Below, piece after piece: positions 32,845-44,800 of a DNA stretch of 64,000 nt (its first letter is position 1; the number at the start of each line of letters is the position of its first letter). This DNA is from Apostichopus japonicus. Its lineage: Eukaryota; Echinodermata; Holothuroidea; Aspidochirotida; Stichopodidae. The DNA lies in contig NC_092565.1 of assembly GCF_037975245.1 (NCBI RefSeq), positions 18,889,999 to 18,953,998 on the forward strand, read 5' to 3'. Below the pieces are notes generated by a model. It made no database searches, was not told the origin of the DNA, and saw only the letters and a list, made by a program, of their open reading frames with translations. Made by a program: the position numbers and the translations under genes.

Positions 32845-35800
32845 ATGTTCTCGGACGAGGATCGGCAGAGAAACCTCAGGTCGTTTCAAAAGAAAGCTAG
32901 ACTTCTACTCACTGAATCAGAGAGAGACTATTTACATGACGTACTGAAGCAGTATCAGACCTATAAAGACGTACATCGTCTTATGACATGCTTGAAGAGT
33001 GCCTTGGACACGCCGACTAAGTTAGACCTGCTTCGAGAAATTCGGGGGCTCGTGCCGCCCGGTCACCTGCGACAATTCGACGACACGGCACCGTACAAGA
33101 AGATGGCTCACCCTTACCAACCACCACCACCTGTCGGTGATAACGTTTGGCGGAGAATGCCCAGTTGGCACGGTAGGAGTAGTCAACCTACCTCTAACCA
33201 TTCAGACTGGATTCAGTGTAAGTCTACTGGTGTTCCATACCTCTAGAGAGTTATTGCATTTTTTTTTGGGGGGGGGGGGAATTCCACAGTCAGTGTTCTG
33301 TTGTTGATAAACTTAAATTCGTATTTCGTGAAATGCTTAATTTCTCTTGAAATTCCTGCCTCAGTTTGGGTTGTATTCAGTGTTCGACTTATGGCCAAAA
33401 AATTGCATAGCAACAAATTTCGACAATTGCTATACAATATTTTTGTTGCATAGCAGTTCCCCAATATTGAATAGCAGTTTTGAAATTACCACAAAACGGA
33501 CCAAATGTTGGCAATCAATGTATTAACTAGAAAATGTTTGTTTATTATTATTATTTATACTAGTGTTGCTACGATAATCGTTTTCAATATCGGTATCGGC
33601 CGATATTTGCAATATCGGCAGCATATCTGTATCAGTAAAATTATGCCTAATTGCCGATAACAGCAAACTGATATTTAACTTTTCTTTTTAACAGCAGAGC
33701 TACCTGTACTTATTTATACTTGCAATGATTTGTTAATCTGCCCAAGACGATCCATTTCTTTAGAGTCAGTTAAACTCAGATTCATTTTCGAATAATATCC
33801 ATGGAAACCTGACTCTCCGTAACATCTAAAAACACGTCTACGGCGCGCGAATATAACCAATGACCTTCGTGAACCTTGGCCTGTATACACTGTACTAACC
33901 ATTCATTTCCTCAAAGGCCTCTGTGAAAACCTTGAACATGATGCATACAGTAACTGCACAGTTCAGCAGTGTTGGAAAACTTTGTTCAATTTCCCGCGAA
34001 CACACTGCTGATTTCCCGCCGGTGTTCGACTGCCTAGCACGCGTAACGTGCGAGCATAAATGCGTGGTGTCCAGGGGCCCGTCTTAGGGCTATGGTGGGG
34101 TCATGGGGTAGAACCCCTCGTGGGGATCCTGGGGGCGAAAGCCCCCGAAAATTGTCATTTTTTGCGATGTCTGGCGATGAAAAAATTCGCAGTTGAGGAT
34201 GCAAAATACTGACAACTTTTTTTATTAAAATTGTCACGAAACTGATGAAAATTTTAAAATGACAAGTTAAAGTAGCTATATTATGTTATAAAATGAAAAG
34301 AGATTTAATTTGTCTTTCAATCTTTAAAAAGTGCAACTTACAAAACTTCCGATATTATGAAACAAACATCGTTCAGCAAAGCCCGGTTTCTAGACTGCCT
34401 AACAATGAATAGCATGCACTATGCATACATTTTTACAACTGCAGTGTTTAACCCTATACCCAACTACTGTACCACGGTACATGTGCTGCGAATTTGCCCA
34501 GGTACCTTCCCAACAACTGTGAGCTCATCCCCTGTGTAACACCTGTTTGTTAACATTTTTTTGGCACGTTGCCAGGGAACCTTTTAGTTACGTGAGATCC
34601 GTAACCGCCGAGGTGGTTAGGCTATTTGCTTTACACTTAACTATGGTAGGATATTATTTTTTCAGGTTTTTTTTCGCTATACGGTCAAGTGAATAAGTTG
34701 TACATTGAGTATAAACTCAATAAATTATAACTTCTACATTGTGATCGACAGTTCGTAAGTTAAGGTTTGAGTATTTGCTCCCAAATCTGACTAGGAATTT
34801 GTATCGCACAAATCGGCACAATGTGCGATGCTGATTCGGAAACGTCTCGCAAGTTTGTCGTTTTGGATCGCATTTTGCGATGCGATACCGGAAAAATCGA
34901 ACACTGGTTGTATTGAATAAAAGTGAGGTGTGATTCCTACTGTTGTAGCACGGTATGCAATGAACTGTGGCTTCTGACTGGTACCCCCCAGCTATGTATG
35001 GTTTCATCAGGATCGCTAGCAACTGAGGACTTTATAGCTCAGTTGGTATCTGAGCACAGGACTTGCATTCCTGAGGTCCTTGGTGCAAATCCCATCCTGT
35101 CCAAACAATGTCATTATTCTTTTCAAAATAGAAATACAATCACACAGAATAACAAAATATGTACTATTTTTTGTACAGTATACCAATGTCAGGATCTGGT
35201 GGGAAGTACAGTTTGTATAATGTAAGTTCTAAATCCAGCCAAGTGGTTCATCAAAAAAGACATTACTGTTAATTTATGTTGATTCACAGCTCCTAACGGG
35301 ATGCTCAGCCCGGTAGATGATTCTCGAATCATCACCGTGGATACCGAGGGAGAGGACATTGGTTTTATCATCAAAGGAGGAGCAGAACAGAAAATGGGCA
35401 TTTTTGTTGCAAGAGTTGAACCAGATTCAGATGCAGGTAATAGAAACATCAGGCAAAGTCTACAACTGATTTTGATAACATTCTCGGTAATAAAGTAGTA
35501 CTTTGCAGCACTGTACATACGGTATATATTCGTGAATGATCTAGTATTTAGATATATATGTGATGCAAATTCACATTTTTGCCATACTCTTTTACTTGTA
35601 AGGATGGGTCATGTGAACAATTTCATCTCTATTCCTTTCATTTGGTGAGTCATGTTAGACAGTCAGTTTATGACGGTCAAAAGCTGGGATAACATTTACG
35701 AGATTTTGGGCTCAATTGATATTGTAATCAGGGGTAGATCAAGGGTTTAACTAGGAGGGATGTTGCACCCCCCCCTTTCCCTGAATCTATGCCTGGTAAT

Positions 35801-38800
35801 ATGTTTGATTAATTAATACTTGTAATCCACTAATTCCATAAAAAACATGAATTTGTGACACCCTTACATTTATTGCTTATATGTTTGTTCATGCTATGCA
35901 ATTCAAACATCAGTTACAATGATAATTGAGTATTATTCAGATGTCCTCTTGTGTGGAGAACTTTCAAATGTTAGCTAACATAATTCATTAATTACATACT
36001 CAGCTTATTTACAAGACATTCGTTTATGCTCACAAAATTTCACGTTGGGATATGGATCATGATAACAATGATCTCATCTGTGAATTCCTTGAAATTAACA
36101 AAATATCTTTTATCATTTTATTCGAGCAAACTTTAGTCCTGTTCTCTTTTTTATCCTTCGCAGAGATGAGCGGTCTTCAAGCCGGTGACCAGCTCTTGGA
36201 GGTTAATAATATCAGTTTTGAAGTAATCCCTATCCACACAGCTAGCACTGTTCTCAGGAGCAGCAACAGGCTAAAAATGAAAGTAGTAACACCTCCAAAG
36301 AAGACATCGCACAAAGACAGAAAGGATGGCAAATGGTATTGCTTGATTATTTTATACCAGCATATTTTAAGATTTATTTCAAATGTCTTGCATTTCTTGG
36401 TGATTTTGGAAAATTGGAAATTTGGAAATTGTTGTAAGAAAACAAGACATGCTCTTTGTAACTTGATTTTAGGAAGTATCCCTTTGAGAAATGTAATTGG
36501 TTCATGAATGCTAGAATCCATTTAATCTCTAATGTTGTTGTCAATGCTACTAAGCTTCTATATTTTAACAGCCAACTGACATAATCTATAAAAAACAGTT
36601 ACTTAATAAAGGAAGATTGAGAGACTGACTTATAATCTCTTGCAGCCGTATCTTTTTTCTTTTTTTCCCCCCTTCTTTCTCCATCCTGCTTTTCTTGTCT
36701 GCCAACTTCTTTGTAAGTGTGCTCACCTTACAAATTTAGCCAACGAGCGATATTATCTGTTGACCAATATTAAAAACTTGTTGTTTTTTCTCATTCTATA
36801 GGTTCGAGAGCAGAGGCAACGTAAATGCAAGCATCGATAAAGAGAGGACCGTTCTGATTCAGTTAGATGAACATCATCAGTTTATTGGTTTCAACATTCG
36901 CGGTGGGAGTGAATATGGACTGGGTGTTTTCGTTTCTAGGTAAGGAAAGTTCATTTATGTGAAATATTGTTTTTGTATTGGCCAACAGGTTAAAGGTAAG
37001 ACAACTTTGGCATAGTTACTAATTTAATGAGATCTTTGAATTAATTTTTTTTTATTTTTATGAAATTGCAATGGGAAGTATCATTGTCAGTAGTCCACCT
37101 GAGTTTATCATCCCGTGATTATGATAAAATATGATCACTTTCAGCCACTGCAATGCAATGTGATCTTAGGGCAATTAAGGGCTGTAGTTAAAAAAAGTTT
37201 TTGAAAAATTTTGCTTCTCCCCTAATCATTGTTTTCAAAGTCAAGTTCTGCTGATATGATTAATATAATCATCAGGATTTCTTCATGTTTCTTTCTTTAT
37301 TTATTTTTTTTGTTTTTTCTTCAACTTTTAGAACTGATCCTGGTGGTTTAGCTGAGCTGAATGGGATCAAACCAGGCGATCAGATTCTTGAGGTGAACGG
37401 AAAGAAGTTTGATAACATCACTCACGCGGAGGCAGTGGAGATTATTCGTAACCAAAGAAACATGATCATGAGGGTTAGGAGTACCAACAAGGTACCAACA
37501 TACCCTAGAATAGAGGACAACTTACCTCCCCCTCCAAGTAAGTCTTGTAGGTTGCAGCAGCTCTTGAAGTTGGTGAAACATTTTCTCTAAACTTTAGCAA
37601 AGTACTCAGACTTCGACACCTGCCAATCTTTCTTTATCAAGTTAAGGTTAATGAGTGTGCAGTTAATGAATTTGATTTGATCCACAACATTTAGTTGCAC
37701 CATAACTTTTTCATAACAGTGCATGTCAATGACATGGAACATGCAAGTTGGAAAACCTCAAAGTTGTTGACTTTGATTAGCCGAGCTGATGAACTGCATA
37801 CTTATTGAATTGTAAAATCAAGTAGCATCAAGTAATTTATCAAAGTCAACTGGAAGACTGCTGTTTGATTCTTCACTGTACTATATATGTATTTTTCATG
37901 CAATGTGCATGAACTGTACATGCATTGTGCATGCACTATATATGCATTGTACATGCATTATACATGCACTATATATGCAATATGCATGAACTGTACATGC
38001 ATTGTGCATGCACTCTATATGCATTGTACATGCACTCTATATGCATTGTACATGCAATGTGCATGATACAATGTTGAAGAGAGAAACTGCAATATGAGGG
38101 AACACATTCAATGGGTGTCAGATTCATGGATACAAAAGACTGTAGATAATCTTTCATAACTAAGAAAAGGTGGCATGGCTACTTTATCTAATCCCCTCTT
38201 GAAATTTAGAAGATGATGGAGTGGTAGAAAATTGGTACGATTAGCAAGTTATTACTCAAAAAGGTCTCAAACAATGCAGTTTATTTGCATAATGAGTGTG
38301 CTGAAGACAGATGCTTTCTGTGAAAACAGTTTATAATGGCATTCCTGCTGTTATCACCAGATACATTTGTCAAAGTTGAACCAAGCCTTTTCAAAGTACA
38401 AGGGATCTACATTACCAAATGTTTTCTGGATCCAAGTGTTACCTCCTGATGAAGAGTTTTCAACAATTGATTCAGATCTGTGCTTGGAAGCATCCCTCTA
38501 TATTACTCCTCTTTCATCATTACATACAGGATCTCAAAGTGCAGTTCCTCTGAAAGGTGGTTCTTCTTCTTCTCCGCCTTCCTCTTACGATGGATCCGTC
38601 AAGTCTGCGCCGCTCCCAAACAAAGACTGGCTGGTACGAAACGAACCAGTCAACAAAGGCTTCAGCGATGAAATAAAGAGACCGGCATCCGCAGCTAGTT
38701 CACATTCTTCAAAACATTCCTCAAAGCAAAACGCCCCCACTGTGAGTACTTTCGATATTCTTTCCAAAGTTTAAGCAAACCAGTAGTGACAGTTTTTCCT

Positions 38801-41800
38801 TCTCTTGATGAATTTCTGACAAGTTGTGACACCAGAGAAGCTGAAGACATGTCTCAGAGGAAAGCATACGTAACTTGATGGTTTTCAGTTTCATACATGA
38901 TGTGGGTGGTGGTATGGTGGGTGGGTGGGTGGTGGTTTGGTATGGTGTTAGGTATGGCATCATGTCAAAAATCAATGTGTCAATGAATATTCATGATGCG
39001 TTACTTGGACAAATGAACAATACATAGATATGACCACCTGTAAGCACACCCTTCCTGTGCCAAGTTCTTGGCTATTGTCGTTTCTAAATTTTACAAAGGG
39101 GTGAGACGACTCATTAGCAACCGATTCATTTGTTCCTGTAAACTTCTAAAAGTTCTGAGAGTTGGAGAGCTGGTAGTGTTTTAAAGAAAACATTCATGTC
39201 ATTATGGTTTTTGTTTCATGAATGATATATGAATGTTATACCTTGGGTAGGTATGTCCATAATGTGAAAAGATCATTTTACATGGTGTTTCATTCACGAC
39301 TGACAAGGCCAAAGGGGTATATATTTAAGATATAACTTGTTAACATCGTCAGTTTTTGGAAGGATTGCAAGTATGAATACCACAGTGGCTAGATTTACAC
39401 TAATGTTGTAAATGATGTTAAATGATGATATCTGGCATGTTACAAAGTATAATAGTGAACACAGTAAATGATTTGCAATTGTTTATAATATTCGGATGTC
39501 TCTGGTTTCTAATGACCTTTCAGGGACCTAGCTCTGGTGGCGTTAAGGAAGGTCATCAGGACCCACAGGGAGGAAAGGACGCCATCAGGAAGGAACCGGA
39601 ACCACCTCCACGAACATCCACACCTACAAAGAGGGGACCTCCCAGGGTCAGGGAGAAGAAAGGAAGAAAGCTTGGGAGGTCGTTCAGCATGAAAGTTACA
39701 GGAGGTAAGCTTTTAAGACATCCCAGGTTTAACTTTTCATAATACTTCATGATGGTTCTAAGGGACTTAGCATCTTGCAAACTACACAGGACAATTTCTA
39801 GGGTACTTGAAGAATCCAAAATTTCAATAAGGGCAGAATAGTTTATTCTTTATGATGTAATGGTAACTAAGACCCTCCGGATTACAAGTGCTATGCTTGG
39901 CAAACAATATCCCCTACAATATGAATATTCCCAAAGTATAATCAGTTTTATCTGCCACTAAGATGCCTAGCGAATTTGACAACAAATTTTGACACTCAGA
40001 AGATACCAAAGTGAAGTCCACAATGTCTGAAGATCTATTGAAATGCATGTCGAGCATGATTTGTGCAATGTCGTAGCATCTCACTTTTAGCACTGCATCA
40101 CTTAGTCTATCCCTCAGAGTACATTGGACCACCGAAAACATTTAACGATTTATTAGTTTGTTCGTTGAGACAATGAATATTGTTTCTATTTTCCAAATCA
40201 GAAAAGCAACGACCGATGCTAGACAGAGATGATGTCTACCACAAAAGAGAGAAAAAGGGTAAGACTCTAAGAGAAATGTTCTTTGGAACCAAGTCTGGCC
40301 ATAAGAATAAGACCTCAATGGAAGCTGTTGAAGAAGAACATGACATTAACAAAAGCAGAGACGGTACCAAAACAGATGAAGAACTCAACGAAAGCATGGG
40401 CGAGAGAAAAGGTCGCAAGGGTAAGATTCGCATTTCATTCTGTTCTTTATTCCTACGTTGTTCAATTCTGATGGTAAGGATCCATTTATCAATAATCTTG
40501 GAATCACTTTGGCGGTCTTAAGATATTTCAATTTCAAAGGTGAGGTTAAGTTTTTGTTTGAAAATAAACAAAATTCTTCTATTTAGAAAGCTGAATGAAT
40601 ATATATATATATTCAAGAATAACTTCAGTGGCTCCAGTAGGGCATCCAAAACTTGTATAAGTCAAAGTCATCTAGGGTCATTTGAAGCCACTGTTGATTC
40701 CAAATTGGCTTGCAGTGTGAGGCTATCCACCGCTTTTTGTTATTTATTGTTTACATTATGTTTTTCTTTTTTTTCAAATCTGGCCAGCAGATTTTGTTTC
40801 AACTAACTTGAACATCTTTTGTTTCAACTGTAATTTAAAAATCAAATCTAAGTAAGAATTTTTTATTTTTTTTTTTATCAGGTAGAGGCAAGATGCACGG
40901 ACTTCTGAATAGTTTCCGTAAGACCAGGGAGGACGTGAAGGTCAAAAGAAGGGTGCCGCTGCAACGAGATGACTCAGATGCAGATCTGGACGATAGCAAT
41001 CTAGAAGCTAGCGGTCAATGGGCCACTAGGAAAGGTACTCCTGGTACTCCAGACAAAGCAGAAGACATAGGTAGGACAAAATTACTACTAAATCTGTTGT
41101 TCTTTCTGAAGGAGATCAGATGAAATATGTATTTAAAGCAGTATATGTTTTAAAGTAACATACTGAAATATATCTATATATATATATATATATATATGAT
41201 GAAATCCCTTCAATTGTTTTGACATGTTTTGAAATTGTGTTTTGTGTTTTACAACATTCTAGATTGTCTCTTGTGAGCTTTCTGTCATAGTTTACCCTGT
41301 ATTGTTGTTGCAATATTACTGTAATTGAAGTGCAAAATGTGTACTTGTTTGATAGGGTGATTGTGGCATATACAATATATATGATACTTGTAGCTAAGAC
41401 AAAACAGGGTAAATCCTTCAAGTTGATATCCTGAAACATATTCCTCAGTATTAACTTAGGGAAGGGTAAGTTGCTTGGTTCGGTAAGATAGTTAGACTCC
41501 AGCTAAAGAAGGCATTGCTAGTTTTCACATTTATAGCACAAGAGCAAATACGTATTAATCAAATTATGTCCTCACTTATTACCATGTTAGACTTATCCCC
41601 TGCCCCCCTTTTTTTCCATGTTAGTGAAATGTGATGCAACTGTTATTAGTCAATTCTTAGTTATTCATTTTGAGTTTGATAAGCAGCTCTCAAAAAGTAA
41701 TTTAGAAAATAGATGACACATTTCATCAAGGAGATATTAAACTTCTTTTTGCAGTTCCGTACGGTAGCATTGGGAAGCAACGTGGGTTATTTGTTCAGGG

Positions 41801-44800
41801 AGCCGGCACCCAGGTGATGTTAGCGAGTATAACAGCACCGTCTCACCATGCTATGTTGGAAGAATCGGCCAAGAAAGTTTTGAATCCAGATGAAAGTAAA
41901 GCTGTCTTGAGACACATCAAAAGGGTAAGTAGAATCAAAACTTTAGGGAACAGCAATGCCGAACATTGAGATAAAATCTTCCTACATGCATGACTTACAA
42001 ATACACAAAACTTACAAAAGTTAAAGACATACAGGACTTATAAATGTGCAAGACTTTACAGACATACAAACCTAACAGATATTACAAGAGTTATAAAAAT
42101 TAAAACCTTAAAGACATACAGACGTTTCCTCATTATAAGCTCATTTGTTTATTAACCATTAGTTTTCAAATGTTCAAAGATTATCAGTTCATTACCTGAC
42201 CACTGGAGGCAGTGCGTTTTTTCAAAGAGGTGCTTTTGTGACATATTTTTGAAACCTGCACAAAAATACTTCATTCCAATGACTATCAGTACAAACAGAT
42301 GCCATTAAACAATACTCTTTAGGCATTTGGCCAAAATGTGCTTCAGGAAATTCCCTTCAAATATTATCAACATGAATGCTGGTTTCAAGTTTCCTATATG
42401 TCACATAACCATGGAGATTTGTCATTTTTTTGTCTGTTGCTCTTGCAGTATGATGAAGAAGGTAACATTGATGCTCTAGTTGTTCCACTTCTTGCAATCT
42501 TGGATCAACCTGAGAAAGTTCTCTTACTTCGAGATATCAGGTAAGAATCTCTGTCTTGTCCATATGAAAGAGAAATATTGTCACTGAGGGGAAAATTGAG
42601 TCAAGCAAAACAAATGCGCTATATTGACTTTTATTTCATTGTTCACACTGTAGTCTAGGTTAATGAAAAATTGATATTTTAAGAAATAGGAATCCTTGTT
42701 ATGTAAAGGTATAGATCTCAAATCTCATTGCGATGATTTGAAAATACAAAAGCATTCGTCCACCAATGAACTCATTTTGAATGCACTACCAACTGTGACC
42801 TACAGATTGTTAATGCTGCATTGGAACGTAGCATGATGTCACGCTGACGAAGGCATGTAATATTCTTATATAGTTAGATAACCCACATTCTAACTATGAT
42901 ATCTTAGGTACAATCATTTGGTTGCTCCTAATTTAGCAAGGCTATAGCTACTGCTTATTCCAAATCAGAATATTTTGTGTCCCACAAATTAACTATCTGT
43001 ATTTCTTCTCCTTTTTTTTTTCTTTTTCCATTTGTAAAACCTTAATCCAAATTCCATCATTCCTGATATGATTTTGGTAAACTAAAGTAACAGTCTAGTT
43101 TGGATCCACTATAGTGTGACATATTCAGCTCTAAATGTATAGCAACCTATGCCATGGAGCAATATGTCCACCAATTACAAGACCTCTCTCTGTTTCTCTA
43201 TTTGTAGGGGATTCATTGCTCCTAAAGACATCGGAAGGTTTGATTCACTTGTCTCAAAGAAGGAACTGGAGGCCATGAAACTAGTCAGGAAACAGGAAAA
43301 AGAAAGTAAGCCAAAAACCAGAACTGGTGTCAAGTTGATAATTCTGTTTCACCTGTAACTGGATAGAGTGTAGTATGGGGACCAGGGGGGGGGGGTTGAT
43401 AACACATCTTTATAACCTCAATAATACTGATCAGGGAAAGAAGAGATATTGTCTGACATTGGTACCATCATTTAAAGGTATATCAAATGTTTCTCCTTCC
43501 TCTGGTAATGAAAAGACAATTCAATAAAATTTCTCATTAGTATCGTTGCTTATTGACCTATTTTGAATGTGCCGAAACTCTAATGGTCATTTTGTGAAAT
43601 ATCTGTTGAGTTCATTAATATAAAATACTGTTTGAATCTTAGGTTTGTTGACCCTCTAGTATTTAATTTTTTTGATCATTAAAGAAACCTTAATAAATTT
43701 GTTTTTTGAAGTGGCTCAAATTTTCTTTCCTTTGGCTTGCCAGATTCACTTTCAGCAAATGTTCATCCATCTTTACATAAGACACAGTCGTCAGAGGGGT
43801 ATAATGGTCCCCAGAGGTCCCAGTACAGTCACATACCTACCATATCAGCACCTCTGGTCGCCCCCGAACCCATACCCGTTGGACCTTCGGAATATGTGAA
43901 CATTAAGACCAGCGAGGATAGCAACCTGACCAGGTTGAGAGGAAAGAAAGTAATGATTTCTTCTAATCCAGAGATAATCCCCAGACAGGATTCCTACGCC
44001 GACGCCTCAAGCCCCGAACTCTCACCCGGGGAGAAATCAAACCGGAATTTCACCTTTGGTGAGTCAGAAGCTGCAGTCCTTGCCAGTTTGAACTCGGCCT
44101 TAGGGCCAGGGGACCCTTCAAGAGACTTGAATGCAAATTCGGTGGTCAATCACAATAGTCCTCATTCTGCGTCTTTAGAAGAGAGGGACTTCAGAGGAGG
44201 CTTCACTTCAATCCCGGTCAGACAGCAGAGCCCCTTACAGACTTTTACGCCCCGTTCGAATTATCCTCCCGAATCCGACGAAATCTCGGGAGATTCGGAC
44301 AGCAGTTCGGCCGCTGTGAGACTGGGCTCGTACGGATTTAAAGGCGAAACACGGAATGATATGGACCAACCTATTTCACAGAGATCACCGTCACCTTCGC
44401 AGAGACCTGCGATGCCCCCTCCACCGCCTCCCTTTGCTCCACCTCCCCCTCCGTTGTACGCCAACCCGCTGGACTTTCCGCCACCCTCGCCTCCCGAGAG
44501 CTTCGCCTTCAGCAATGGTTACGGTCACACCGTCAACTCTCCCGATGAGCCACTATACGCCAAGGTTAACAAGTCCAAGAAAGGCGGAAATCAGGATTCA
44601 CGGATCAATTCTGGTATGGCGGTGGAAGCACCCTACGCTACCATCTCGGAATTTGACAAACTTTCAATAAACAGTGCAGAGTCTGAGAGAAGTTCATTGT
44701 CATCTCCAAAGAAAGGAATCTTGTAAGTTATAGGCCCTTGGGTTGCACGGCCATATTACAATTAGACTTCACACATAGTCCATATCTTACCTGATGTTTA

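Noticed and set aside
34080-34150. GGGGTAGAACCCC and GGGGGCGAAAGCCCCC palindromes
   Set aside because: They lie inside the hAT-type element at 33378-34906 and are explained as part of it.
36177-36521. 114-codon minus-strand frame over the PDZ1 exon
   Set aside because: Antisense shadow of exon 3 of the scaffold gene.
37895-38065. CRISPR-like regular spacing of repeats
   Set aside because: This is a eukaryotic genome; the units are contiguous tandem palindromic words without unique spacers.
44261-44515. Gly-rich open frame on the minus strand
   Set aside because: It is the complement of the Pro-rich segment of the scaffold gene; the glycines mirror proline codons.
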